From contig DASXZW010000061.1 of NCBI GenBank assembly GCA_036501665.1, positions 1 through 64,000 of the forward strand: 64,000 nucleotides of DNA, written 5' to 3'. The stretch comes from DATAUD01 sp036501665. GTDB lineage: Bacteria; Verrucomicrobiota; Verrucomicrobiia; Limisphaerales; Palsa-1400. Positions 25,502-34,008 of the stretch are shown in pieces (position 1 is the stretch's first letter; every line of letters begins with the position of its first letter). Made by a program: the position numbers and the translations under genes. The notes below the pieces were generated by a model. It saw only the letters and a list, made by a program, of their open reading frames with translations. It was not told where the DNA came from and did not search any database.

Positions 25502-26491
25502 CTACCTGACTGTCTCGCCCGGCGACGGCGGAAATGCCGGCCCCGGCGACGGAGGCAGCGGCGGAAACCCGGTCGGAACAGGCGGCGTCAGCGGCAGTTC
25601 CGCAACCATTGTGCTCCACAATTCCTTTTCGTGAGCCGTCATCGCCTCCCACTTTGCCGCGTTTTGCAGGAACTGCGCGCGCTCCGTGGGATTCATCGTT
25701 GCAAATTTATCGAAAGACTCGATGCATCGCTGCCGCTGGGCGGTCGGCAACTCCTTGAAAGCCTGCAATGCCTGGCCCACTTGGCGGCGTTCCGCTTCAG
25801 AAAGAATTCGGATGGTGTTTGTCTGTTCCTCGCCGCTCATGACGAAGAAGCGCCGGAATTGCGCGCAAAGCTCAGTTCGTTGATCTTCCGGCAATGCCTG
25901 CCACTGTTTAAGTTCGTTCGCAAAATACGCGCGGCGTTGCGGGGAGAGCTTCTTTATTATTTCCTCTCGATCCACCGGGGAATGCACCTGCCACTCCACA
26001 TAGGTTCGGATGAATTTTTCGTTGTCCAATAATGCGTTTCGCGTGGCGCCCGGCAATTCGTCCCATTGACGCAATTGATCCATGACCATTGGCACATACA
26101 ACGGCGAAATTTCCTTTAAATTGCGGTCGCGCTCGGCGGGTTTCAGACGCATCAGATTCATCAGACGCCAATGCAATTCTGTCTGGCGCAATCGTTCTTC
26201 GCGGACCTCGCGCGACATTGCCTCGTACTCACGCACCTTCCCAAGGATGGCCCGGCGTTCCTCGGGAGTTTTGCCGCCCAGCGCATTTACGCGCTGAGTC
26301 GGAGTCATTCCAAGAATGCCGCGAAAGTAAACAATGGGCGAAATGTTACTCAGTGTGATCGATGGCGTGACGGTTCGGTAGATGGCAGTGATGCGTACCG
26401 GTGGCGCTGAGTTGGTTTGTTCGCCCCGCGCATCGTACAGCAACGCTGCGCATGAAAGAATCGCAGAGAAGAATGTAATTGTGCCGCGCAT
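25502..26491 (-). CDS. DUF3106 secreted protein, third gene of a sigma-factor operon
   Basis: About 329 residues from ATG 26491. A signal peptide (MRGTITFFSAILSCAALLYD) is followed by repeated helical units with the motif 'L(S/T)PxxRxxxxxxLxxWxxLP': 'MTPTQRVNALGGKTPEERRA', 'LKPAERDRNLKEISPLYVPM', 'LSPQRRAYFANELKQWQALP', 'MNPTERAQFLQNAAKWEAM'. This matches DUF3106, often found downstream of ECF sigma/anti-sigma pairs. The tail is Pro-rich ('PTGFPPLPPSPGPAFPPSPG'). It starts 4 bp after the anti-sigma gene stop, so it is in the same operon; a role in sensing envelope state is inference. Confidence 0.8.
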   Translation of the reverse strand: MRGTITFFSAILSCAALLYDARGEQTNSAPPVRITAIYRTVTPSITLSNISPIVYFRGILGMTPTQRVNALGGKTPEERRAILGKVREYEAMSREVREERLRQTELHWRLMNLMRLKPAERDRNLKEISPLYVPMVMDQLRQWDELPGATRNALLDNEKFIRTYVEWQVHSPVDREEIIKKLSPQRRAYFANELKQWQALPEDQRTELCAQFRRFFVMSGEEQTNTIRILSEAERRQVGQALQAFKELPTAQRQRCIESFDKFATMNPTERAQFLQNAAKWEAMTAHEKELWSTMVAELPLTPPVPTGFPPLPPSPGPAFPPSPGETVR

Positions 26492-26495
26492 GGAA

Positions 26496-26999
26496 TTAAC
26501 GCAATGCCGCCAACAAATCGTCATCCGCCACAGATACCTTGTTAAGCCGGTCGATCGTGTCGAAGTTCTTCAGCCATTCCATCGGAACCCCGCCAACATT
26601 TGCCAATTCATGAACCATTCTCGCGCGGTGAACTGCCTGGTATTCCCGGAACGAAATGACTCCGCAGCAAACCATCGCCAAACCGAGCGCGAGTCGCGGC
26701 ATCCAACTTCGTGAAAGCCATTGAAACGGCGCAAATCGTTCACTCCAGCCGATGTGCCGCGGCGGTGTAGTCCGCGCAGCTTGCATCACTCTCGCCGTAA
26801 AATTTGAAGACACCCGTGGCGGAGGCGTTCGGCTCAACAACCGGTTCAACGCAACTTCTTCGTCCCAATGCGCTTGCAAATCCGGCTTTGAGGCGAGAGC
26901 GCGGCGGAGACGTTCCTCTTCGGCGGCGCTTAATGGCCCGCGCCAGCCAGCTTCTTTTAGTTTCTGGTAATCAGCGTTGTCCATACTTTCATTTGTCAT
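26496..26999 (-). CDS. Anti-sigma factor-like membrane protein
   Basis: About 167 residues from ATG 26999; a longer frame to 27176 overlaps the sigma gene and is unlikely. The cytoplasmic part (1-~100) has 'LSAAEEERLRRALASKPDLQ' and 'HWDEEVALNRLLSRTPPPRV', a typical short anti-sigma helical region without a visible zinc HxxxCxxC motif. One membrane segment (~117-135, 'MPRLALGLAMVCCGVISF') leads to a short periplasmic end. It starts 5 bp after the sigma-factor stop and should hold that sigma factor inactive at the membrane. Confidence 0.75.
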   Translation of the reverse strand: MTNESMDNADYQKLKEAGWRGPLSAAEEERLRRALASKPDLQAHWDEEVALNRLLSRTPPPRVSSNFTARVMQAARTTPPRHIGWSERFAPFQWLSRSWMPRLALGLAMVCCGVISFREYQAVHRARMVHELANVGGVPMEWLKNFDTIDRLNKVSVADDDLLAALR

Positions 27000-27004
27000 A
27001 AACA

Positions 27005-27631
27005 CTATTTTCTTTGCAAAGTTTCGCTCTCGTCCTCCCATGCCCCCGATTGCAGGTACGGCTTGAGCCGTTGCTTGAGCGTTTCCCGTCCCCGATGAAT
27101 CAAAGACTTCGTTGCGGAAAGTGAACACTCCAGCACATCGGCGATTTCTTCGTAGGAAAGTTCGTTCTCCTGGCACAAGGAAATGGCCAATCTCTGCTTT
27201 TCAGGCAATTCAGCCACCGCTTCGTGAATCTTCCGTTCCAATTCGCCGTGCAGAAAGGCTTGTGGCGGTGTGAAAGTTTGATTGTCCTGAAACTGCTTCG
27301 CGGGCCTGCTCTCGTCCTCGGTCTGGCTCGATTCCAACGAATCTGCCGGATGCCTGCCGCGTCTGCGGATTTCGTTTAAGCAGAGCCGCCGGGCAATGGT
27401 GAATACCCATGTGGAGAACTTTGCCGATGCTTCGTAGCGGTCCGCCGATTGATAAACGCGAATAAATGCGTTTTGGGCAAGGTCTTCAGCCTCGTCGAGG
27501 TCGTGGATCATTCGATACAACACGTTGACCACAGGCTGTTTGTACTTCTCCACCAAGGACTCGAAAGCCTCCATGTCTCCGCCCTTCACGCGAAGCATCA
27601 GCGCGGCATCCGGATCCATAGGTAAGGCCAT
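27005..27631 (-). CDS. ECF RNA polymerase sigma factor
   Basis: 208 residues. Region 2 is 'AFESLVEKYKQPVVNVLYRM' with 'DEAEDLAQNAFIRVYQSADR' and 'FSTWVFTIARRLCLNEIRRR'. Region 4 is 'LPEKQRLAISLCQENELSYE' then 'EIADVLECSLSATKSLIHRG'. It is of the SigW/RpoE-like group. First gene of a tight operon with the anti-sigma factor (5 bp gap) and the DUF3106 protein (4 bp gap). The promoter should lie in 27632-27830; I cannot assign an autoregulatory -35/-10 with confidence. Confidence 0.92.
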   Translation of the reverse strand: MALPMDPDAALMLRVKGGDMEAFESLVEKYKQPVVNVLYRMIHDLDEAEDLAQNAFIRVYQSADRYEASAKFSTWVFTIARRLCLNEIRRRGRHPADSLESSQTEDESRPAKQFQDNQTFTPPQAFLHGELERKIHEAVAELPEKQRLAISLCQENELSYEEIADVLECSLSATKSLIHRGRETLKQRLKPYLQSGAWEDESETLQRK

Positions 27632-27830
27632 TCAGTCCTGAATCTAGCTCAACACCGGATGACCAACAAGGTTGCGGTCGATCCGGTCGAAGGAGAGGTT
27701 TTCCGTTGCGACGTTTGAGACGTTGCTCTTTTAAGGGGAATCAAACGGCTCTGTCTCGGCGAGGGGGGGGAGAGTTCTAAAGCTAAAAGACCTTCCGTTC
27801 ATGGACGAGCCGGTTTGACTGGGTTAGCTG

Positions 27831-28313
27831 TTATCGGCCCACTCCACCATTAGAACCATCGGCAATTACGTCATCACCCTGCCCTAATTCGTTACTACCG
27901 TTGGCTCCCGAGGACCAAATCAAAATAGGAAGGTTCTTGCGAATGAGGCTATCGCAAACATGCGCGTCACGCGCATGGTCACTCCACAGAAAATTTAATG
28001 GCCTCCCCCAGGCGTCCGAGAGAGGAACTTCGCCAGCATCGATCCTATTGGTTGGTAGGTTCTGCGGATAAGCTACGATAGCATGAAAAATCTGCGGTAA
28101 AGTTCGTCCAGCCGCTTGGTTCGAGCGAGCATACGAAGCAAAATCAGTTCCTGCCATGTCCGAAAATTTTCGTTCTATCCACTCACAGTGACGAATCGTT
28201 TGGCGTGTGACATCTTCTTTCGAGAATTTGTGTCTTTGGCTCTGGCGCATTCCGAAGTAAACAAAGATAATCAGAAGAGTTCCTGCTGCCACTATTACGA
28301 CGAGCCGCCCCAT
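27831..28313 (-). CDS. Membrane-anchored protein with pseudopilin-like C-terminus
   Basis: 160 residues. A single N-terminal membrane segment (GRLVVIVAAGTLLIIFVYFG) with no prepilin peptidase motif. The C-terminal 'VPLSDAWGRPLNFLW' and 'LIWSSGANGSNELGQGDDVI' look like the calcium-binding beta region of type II secretion GspG-like pseudopilins, without the usual GFTLIE start. It begins 10 bp after the Rhs/caspase-like gene, so it is third in that operon. By position it could be an immunity protein for the preceding gene product; that is inference. Alternatively it is a stand-alone envelope protein. Confidence 0.6.
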   Translation of the reverse strand: MGRLVVIVAAGTLLIIFVYFGMRQSQRHKFSKEDVTRQTIRHCEWIERKFSDMAGTDFASYARSNQAAGRTLPQIFHAIVAYPQNLPTNRIDAGEVPLSDAWGRPLNFLWSDHARDAHVCDSLIRKNLPILIWSSGANGSNELGQGDDVIADGSNGGVGR

Positions 28314-28323
28314 TTTTGTATCC

Positions 28324-29214
28324 TCAGTTATTACTGCCAGGGTATCGAGATAGGAGTGAGAAACCCTGGTATAACCATTCCAATCCGGTTATGGTGTCCT
28401 CAAATCCGTACAAAGTCCCTCTAGTCGATACATTCCTTTCCCACGGCGTGTTCATATACTTACCGTTTTCTCCCGAAATACTGATCGTACTTTCGCACGC
28501 CATTAGGTACATTTTATAAATGCCGTATTGTGTATGTCTTCCGGGCTCTAACCATTGCGCGGCCCCTGAGCCAGCAGTATTGATTTTGCCTGAGTCTCCG
28601 TGGCCTACGAACCAATACTCGTAAACGTCTTTCGACGCGAGATGGTTGAGTAAATCGTCAAACTGAGGATTGTAAGTGATGACTACATTAAAGTTCCTTT
28701 GCCTCAGCACGTCTGCCTCACCCCTTGCGGTGATTCGCAGGAGATTGATGATATCAAAGGGGCCGAAGTCAACAGCAGTCTTCGCGCCGAAATCCATGTA
28801 AACGGTATTAGGTACTGTATAGACTTGACATGGTGATGGTTTCTGATCGGCAGGTTGAACCCACCGGCGGTAATCCTTCACATCAAATCCCATCTTCATT
28901 GCTAGACTATCCCAATCATCGTCAGCACTCGTTGCAATCGCAGTCGCCCGTGGCTGCCCGGTTCGGGTTATTATCCACTCAAGTCCAATGAGATCCGCAC
29001 GGTTAACCGCGTCGTTTCCAACAAAGCCAGACAGATTTGGTCCCCCTTCCTCCTCCACCGGGTCCCTGCTGAGCCATCGTCCTGTGTTTGGGTTGTAATA
29101 TCTGTAGCCGTAGTAAACCAAATCCGTTTCGTCATCGAGGTATTTGGCTTGGCATTCATCGACGACAAAGGACAGCGCGATAATGGCAATGGCGAGATTC
29201 CAAATGATTCTCAT
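28324..29214 (-). CDS. Orphan Rhs-core mini-protein with caspase/CHAT-like C-terminus
   Basis: 296 residues. A signal peptide (IIWNLAIAIIALSFVVDECQ) leads directly into the end of an Rhs repeat-associated core: 'DLVYYGYRYYNPNTGRWLSR', 'DPVEEEGGPN', 'GFVGNDAVNRADLIGLEW' (residues ~24-80). No YD repeats precede it. The C-terminal ~210 residues are not Rhs. They contain 'DVYEYWFVGHGDSGK' (His205) and 'IYKMYLMACESTISISG' (Cys240), the spacing and context of a clan CD (caspase/CHAT-type) His-Gly...Cys pair. 'DDDWDSLAMKMGF' (98-110) resembles a LysM-like or binding helix. Start ATG overlaps the upstream stop (ATGA). The catalytic assignment is from motif reading only. Confidence 0.6.
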   Translation of the reverse strand: MRIIWNLAIAIIALSFVVDECQAKYLDDETDLVYYGYRYYNPNTGRWLSRDPVEEEGGPNLSGFVGNDAVNRADLIGLEWIITRTGQPRATAIATSADDDWDSLAMKMGFDVKDYRRWVQPADQKPSPCQVYTVPNTVYMDFGAKTAVDFGPFDIINLLRITARGEADVLRQRNFNVVITYNPQFDDLLNHLASKDVYEYWFVGHGDSGKINTAGSGAAQWLEPGRHTQYGIYKMYLMACESTISISGENGKYMNTPWERNVSTRGTLYGFEDTITGLEWLYQGFSLLSRYPGSNN

Positions 29215-31091
29215 GGGTTTCCTTCTATTGGTGGTTGAATTGCTGGCTGGGTTGACCCGGTTGGAAGCGACATTGGATAACCCGGCGTCGCCGTAAACTG
29301 CCGGCCCTGCATGCTGGACGTCGGAACAAAGCGGATTCGGGTTTGTGAAAGTGGAATTTTAGGATGCTGGCGTTCGTAAGCCTCCGCCTCTGTGTTTTCC
29401 TGTATCCGGCGCTGCCGTTCAAGGTAATCACTCGTTGCCAACGGCGCATGAAACGTCCCCGGCGAAAAGGCGGGGGTCGGAACGCCGGTTGTCGCCTGAG
29501 GAGTTCGCTTTTGAGCCGCCTGCGAAAGGTAATAGGCCCTTATGTCACCGATAATTTGCTGAGGATCTTTCTCGCCTTCGATCACCAATGCCAAATCCTG
29601 CGGCAATCCATTCCAATATTCCTCCGGCACTGATTCCTGGGCGATCAGTATCGGCTGGGGCCCGTTTTCAACCATTCTGTCCATTTCCGCACGAAGTAAC
29701 GAGTCTTTTGTCAGGCTTCCTTTCTCGTATCGCTCCCAAAGGAAATCAAGAATGGCATTTTCGCTTTCCAATTTTCGATCAAGAATCGCATCCACGATTT
29801 CAGGCGGCAATCCGCTCCTCATCATTGGCGGCATTAAATCGTCTGGAACAGCGACTTCGCTCCCTGAATCTTGAAATTTGAAATGAGAAACGTAGTTTGA
29901 ACCGGGTGGGTTGGATGGTTGCAACGCTGAACCAGAAGAAGCATCTTTCTCGATTGTTGATTTGAGGTGTTGGCCCAAATCCTTATTGAAGGCATCGACG
30001 GCTTTCTGGACTGTCGCCAAGTCCGTTCCATCCATCATTAGCATATGAAGGCCGATTTTCTGGTCCCGAAAATAGACATATCCCGGGCCGGGAGGAATTG
30101 GCGTCTGTTGAATTTGCCGCCAGCGTGTCGTCCATTGCGCCACTCGGCGCTCGTCTCGCATCTCGCTCTCTCGTGCTTTTATCGTTTCGCGCCATCGCGA
30201 AGTGCCCGGAAGATACTTTGCCGCGATGCCCCAGGTTTTTAATTCCTCGTCGTATCGTCCCGCGCTTCTAAGGCAGAATAAACGCGAGAGCAAAGAATGC
30301 CCCACAATTTCCCGATTGCTCAAGGGGCGCAACCATCCAACCTGCGAAATCTCATCGTCACGGTTCGTTGCCGTGACCATATCGCGGTAATACTCATCCG
30401 GCGGTGTTTTGAAACGACTCACAGCTGTGGCTTCGACGTTCAAGTGCTGTCCACCCGTGTCCTCACAGCGAACGTAAAGATGCTCCTGAGTGGCGACTAG
30501 ATTAACGGGATAGCCAAGCCGACGCCCCACCGCAACATAGAGAAAAGGCATTGAAGCACAGGTCCCGTAACGATCTCCATCCAGCAAGCCAAAAAGGAAA
30601 ATATCCTTGGGATTCTGAAAGAATTCGATTTCGGCGTTTGGCGATTTCAGCCCTTTTATCGACGGTTCGATGCGAATCGGATCATAACGCATTCGCAATT
30701 CGTTTACTAAAACATCCCCAAGCATCTGCATCCGGTAATAAGCAAGGGAATTGCAGAAACGTTCAGGATGTTCAACGAAAAGATGGAATTGCCGGTCGGT
30801 TTCGGATTTAACGCGCGAGGCCCAGGAATCAAGCTCGTCCAAACATTTCTTGACGTCCAACTGTTCGGCTCCCGGCAGTCCTTCGGCGCACAAAATATTA
30901 ATCAGGCCCGCGTCAACCTTATCGAGGTCCTCAGCCGGGACTTCCAAAAGTGAAGCCAGATTGGTCGGCTGATTAAATGCCGACGCCTCAAGCGCGTTAG
31001 CCGACAATGTGTCGGTGGAAGTGGCAAACGCACACTGAGCGCAAATGGCGCATCCTGTCAAAAAAGCAAACGATGCCGCTCGGAATCGCAT
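29211..31091 (-). CDS. Secreted SirB1/transglutaminase-like domain protein
   Basis: 626 residues with a signal peptide (AASFAFLTGCAICAQCAFA). Residues ~60-225 form a SirB1-N/transglutaminase-like domain: Cys178 in 'YGTCASMPFLYVAVGRRL', His204 in 'VATQEHLYVRCED' and Glu220 in 'HLNVEATAV'. Later parts are helical and Pro/Gln-rich, ending with 'STQPAIQPPIEGNP'. It might process or bind a peptide partner. It is first in the three-gene operon and overlaps the Rhs/caspase-like gene by 4 bp, implying co-synthesis. I do not know the substrate. The promoter should be in 31092-31382. Confidence 0.75.
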   Translation of the reverse strand: MRFRAASFAFLTGCAICAQCAFATSTDTLSANALEASAFNQPTNLASLLEVPAEDLDKVDAGLINILCAEGLPGAEQLDVKKCLDELDSWASRVKSETDRQFHLFVEHPERFCNSLAYYRMQMLGDVLVNELRMRYDPIRIEPSIKGLKSPNAEIEFFQNPKDIFLFGLLDGDRYGTCASMPFLYVAVGRRLGYPVNLVATQEHLYVRCEDTGGQHLNVEATAVSRFKTPPDEYYRDMVTATNRDDEISQVGWLRPLSNREIVGHSLLSRLFCLRSAGRYDEELKTWGIAAKYLPGTSRWRETIKARESEMRDERRVAQWTTRWRQIQQTPIPPGPGYVYFRDQKIGLHMLMMDGTDLATVQKAVDAFNKDLGQHLKSTIEKDASSGSALQPSNPPGSNYVSHFKFQDSGSEVAVPDDLMPPMMRSGLPPEIVDAILDRKLESENAILDFLWERYEKGSLTKDSLLRAEMDRMVENGPQPILIAQESVPEEYWNGLPQDLALVIEGEKDPQQIIGDIRAYYLSQAAQKRTPQATTGVPTPAFSPGTFHAPLATSDYLERQRRIQENTEAEAYERQHPKIPLSQTRIRFVPTSSMQGRQFTATPGYPMSLPTGSTQPAIQPPIEGNP

Positions 31092-31382
31092 TGTCCGTTG
31101 GGTTTTTGGTGTGCTTCGAGCCTAAGTCAATCGCACTGAAAGGCAAGCCCTAAATCGACAGCCATTGTCGGGTTGCCTGGCCGAATCAGCGGTTTTCCGT
31201 TGCGCATTGCATCGGAATCTCCAGAATTCTTGCATGAGCCGCCCCCAACGTCCGAATTATGGGATTTGACGCTCCTCCGGTGTTCGGAGATGCGCGCCGA
31301 ATTTCTTGTTTTCGATACCGAGCGTTACGATAACCGCGCGGAAGACCGTCGTGGCGTGACAGTGTGGCCTTGCTTCAAGTCG
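31092..31382. other. Intergenic, upstream of the transglutaminase/Rhs operon
   Basis: It separates the alcohol dehydrogenase stop (31383) from the transglutaminase start (31091) and should carry that operon's promoter. A plus-strand frame opening with TTG at 31173 exists but shows no coding character. No strong hairpin or repeat was seen. Confidence 0.35.
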
Positions 31383-32420
31383 TCAGGCAGCTGATGTGTC
31401 AATAACAACCTTGCCGAGCACCCGTCTTTCCCGCAGTGCCGCGAAAGCTTCGGCTGTTTTGCTCAGCGGATAGACTTTCCAAATGGCGGGCTTGAGCTTG
31501 CCTTTCGCGACCCAATCCAAAGTGTTGACAATGTCCGCTTTATTACGACCGTAGCTGCCGATTAGACTCTGTTCTTTGACGAACATCGGCCATAGCTTCA
31601 ACGACACTTCGCGTCCCGCCGTCGCGCCACACGTCACAATGGTTCCCGCACGAGCGAGACAATTGAAACATTGCGTGAGCACTTCTCCACCGACGTGTTC
31701 CACGACTAAATCCACGCCGCGTTTCCAGGTTAGTTCACGGACTTTTGCAGGCCAGTCGGCAGCCGTGGAATCGACGACGTGGTCAGCGCCTAACTTTAGA
31801 GCAAGTTGGCTCTTGGCTTCGTTTGAGGCAGTGCTAATCACTTTTGCTCCTAAACCCTTGGCGATTTGAATCGCCGCCGAACCTACACCGCTGGCGCCGC
31901 CAATGGCTAATACCCAATCGCCCGGCTTCACAGCCGTCCGAACCGTCAGCATGTGCAACGCGGTGCTGCCAGCTAACGTTAATGCGGACGATGTTTGATA
32001 ATCGACGTTATCTGGCAACGAAACCAGTGCCCGCGCGGGAACGGAGACTAGTTCCGCGAACCCTCCATCCCGCTGAACTCCGAGCAATTGGCCTTTTAGG
32101 CAAAGCGACTCCCGTCCGCGTTTGCAAAATTCACACTCGCCACAAAAAATATTTGACTGAACCGCGACGCGCTGCCCCTTTTCCCACCCGGCAACCCCTG
32201 AACAGACGGCCATTATTTCACCAGAAATTTCCCCGCCGAGGATTCGTGGCAAGGCAATCGGCACCGGCAATTGGGCCTCTTCGGTCCACAAATCCAATCG
32301 ATTTAATCCACATGCGCCAACGCGGACAACGACTTCATCCTCTTTCGGAACGGGGTCTGGAACATCCGCGTAATTGAACTTTCCTGGCGCGCCTTGGGCG
32401 ACGAGTTGAACCGCTTTCAT
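31383..32420 (-). CDS. Zinc-containing alcohol dehydrogenase / quinone oxidoreductase family
   Basis: 345 residues, medium-chain dehydrogenase/reductase. The catalytic-zinc region has Cys38 in 'GACGLNRLDLW'. The structural zinc loop 'CGECEFCKRGRESLC' keeps all four cysteines. Nucleotide binding is 'AIGGASGVGSAAIQIAKGLG' (GxGxxG variant). The middle cysteine of the catalytic site is followed by 'NRLD' as in crotonyl-CoA reductase-like and quinone oxidoreductase-like branches, so the substrate is not determined. Cytoplasmic, NAD(P)H-dependent. No neighbouring pathway gene gives a clue. Confidence 0.88.
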   Translation of the reverse strand: MKAVQLVAQGAPGKFNYADVPDPVPKEDEVVVRVGACGLNRLDLWTEEAQLPVPIALPRILGGEISGEIMAVCSGVAGWEKGQRVAVQSNIFCGECEFCKRGRESLCLKGQLLGVQRDGGFAELVSVPARALVSLPDNVDYQTSSALTLAGSTALHMLTVRTAVKPGDWVLAIGGASGVGSAAIQIAKGLGAKVISTASNEAKSQLALKLGADHVVDSTAADWPAKVRELTWKRGVDLVVEHVGGEVLTQCFNCLARAGTIVTCGATAGREVSLKLWPMFVKEQSLIGSYGRNKADIVNTLDWVAKGKLKPAIWKVYPLSKTAEAFAALRERRVLGKVVIDTSAA

Positions 32421-32469
32421 ACCGGCTGATTATCCCAGCCGCCCACGGTGCGCCAGATGAAACTTCCAC

Positions 32470-32694
32470 TTATTCGCGAGATTGAACTGTCCATCCCCCT
32501 TGAGGTGGGTAATCCATTACCATGTCATGCGTGCTGTATTGCGGATACGTGTTCGGCCCGCTTTCGAGCAGGTCAACTGTAGTTTCCAGGTGGGCATCCT
32601 GCGGCGCATTCGATGCGCAACCCGATAAAATTACCGATCCCGCGATCGCCGCGAGAGCAGCCACTGTTAGTTTTCCGTTTTTCCATGTTTTCAT
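32470..32694 (-). CDS. Small lipoprotein
   Basis: 74 residues from ATG 32694, chosen because a perfect GGAGG at 32700-32704 sits 5 nt upstream; a TTG start at 32706 would embed that site. The signal peptide 'KLTVAALAAIAGSVILSGCA' ends with lipobox LSGC, so Cys is lipidated and the protein anchored in the envelope. The mature part is only ~52 residues, 'SNAPQDAHLETTVDLLESGP...', with no motif I recognise. It lies between the alcohol dehydrogenase and the glycosyltransferase genes. Confidence 0.8.
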   Translation of the reverse strand: MKTWKNGKLTVAALAAIAGSVILSGCASNAPQDAHLETTVDLLESGPNTYPQYSTHDMVMDYPPQGGWTVQSRE

Positions 32695-32699
32695 TGAAA

Positions 32700-32704
32700 C
32701 CTCC
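32700..32704 (-). promoter_or_regulatory. Shine-Dalgarno of the small lipoprotein gene
   Basis: Minus-strand GGAGG with a 5-nt spacer to the ATG at 32694. It is the clearest ribosome-binding site in the window and decides this start. Confidence 0.8.
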
Positions 32705-32844
32705 AATTTCTGTTCATTAAACCATTCTCTTCACCATACTTTTCCGCGTCGGAAAACCAATGGGTACAACCCCTGTTTCCAATCTATTGGACAACGGAGT
32801 TTATTGGGATTATCGCGGGGTAATGGCATCCCCGATACGTCGAG

Positions 32845-34008
32845 CTAATGTAGAAGTTGGAGGTAAAGGCGCACGGTTTTTTCGGCCATGACTGCAAGCG
32901 AAAATTTGGCGGCGACACGCTCGTGCATTTGAGCGGCTTCAAGCGAAGTAGGCTTGGGCTCGAGAGCCTGGCATCGCATGGCTTGGGCGAGTTCATCAAC
33001 GTTTTCCTGCGCAACCAATTTTCCGCGCGCACCGGCCGCAAAAGCCTCCGGGATTCCATCAAGCGCCGAAGCGATCACCGGTTTGCCGCAAGCGTGCGCT
33101 TCGCAAATCACCAGTCCCAGCGCTTCGGTGCCGATTTGCGGATGCACAAGACAATCAATGGCGTTCATGACTTGCGGAACGTCCGAGACTTGGCCGGTCA
33201 ACCTGGCTTTTTCGCCGAGACTCAACCGCGCAATATCGCTTTTCAAAATTTCGGCCATCGATCCGCGTCCGACGATCAAAAATCGAGCGTTGGGAATTTC
33301 TTTATGAACGCGCGCGGCGGCGGCCAAATATTCCCGCTGGCCTTTCCCGCGCGGCAAATCAAATCCGCCGACAACTGCGAAGGCATATTGTTCGGCATCC
33401 AATCCCAATTCCCGTCGTTTCTGCGATGTTTCGGCCGGTCGAAATTTTGCGACATCAACCCCGCCCTGAATAATGTGGATTTTGGAAAAGTCTCCACGAA
33501 TCGGCAATCGGACATGTCGCTCCTCCTCCGGTGACTCCGGTTCGTAAGCGCCTTCCCGAAGAACCTTGGCGGTAAATTCGGAGACGGCGATCAGCGCGTC
33601 GCACTGCGACAACAAGAAATTTCGACTGGCCCAGGAACTCGGGCTTTTGGCCATATGCCGTGTCAGCACGAGCGTTGGCTTAGTTCCGGCGATTCGCGCC
33701 GCCATGATCGTCGGCCACAAATCGCGGCCATGATGGCCGTGGACAATTTGAATTTTTTCGCGGCGAATGAATCGCGCGGCGCGAAGGATGAATTGGACGC
33801 GACTAGCCTTTGCGCCGGTGTCGAAAAAGGGCACGCCGAGTTCCGCGATAACGGGGGAAAACAATCGTTCAGACGGTCCCGCCAGCCAGACGCGATGGCC
33901 CAGCTTGTGCAATTCGCCCGCCAGCTTCACGCATTGATCGTCCGTGCCGCCGCCTGTGAGCAGCGAATTCAAATGGAGCACCCGCAAAGGCTGTGTAGGC
34001 GGGTTCAT
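32845..34008 (-). CDS. Glycosyltransferase family 4
   Basis: 387 residues from ATG 34008; the start overlaps the preceding stop (ATGA). GT-B fold: N-terminal 'RVLHLNSLLTGGGTDDQCVK', 'IVHGHHGRDLWPTIMAA' and the C-terminal nucleotide-sugar part 'ALGLVICEAHACGKPVIASA' (EX7E-type 'EALGLVICEAHACG') with 'GGFDLPRGKGQREYLAAAAR'. It transfers a sugar from a nucleotide donor, probably to an LPS or polysaccharide acceptor at the inner membrane face. Last of three coupled glycosyltransferase genes (35563 to 32845). Confidence 0.88.
   Translation of the reverse strand: MNPPTQPLRVLHLNSLLTGGGTDDQCVKLAGELHKLGHRVWLAGPSERLFSPVIAELGVPFFDTGAKASRVQFILRAARFIRREKIQIVHGHHGRDLWPTIMAARIAGTKPTLVLTRHMAKSPSSWASRNFLLSQCDALIAVSEFTAKVLREGAYEPESPEEERHVRLPIRGDFSKIHIIQGGVDVAKFRPAETSQKRRELGLDAEQYAFAVVGGFDLPRGKGQREYLAAAARVHKEIPNARFLIVGRGSMAEILKSDIARLSLGEKARLTGQVSDVPQVMNAIDCLVHPQIGTEALGLVICEAHACGKPVIASALDGIPEAFAAGARGKLVAQENVDELAQAMRCQALEPKPTSLEAAQMHERVAAKFSLAVMAEKTVRLYLQLLH

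Noticed and set aside
31173..31394. Plus-strand 73-codon frame
   Set aside because: TTG start, no ribosome site, no motif, overlaps the dehydrogenase stop.
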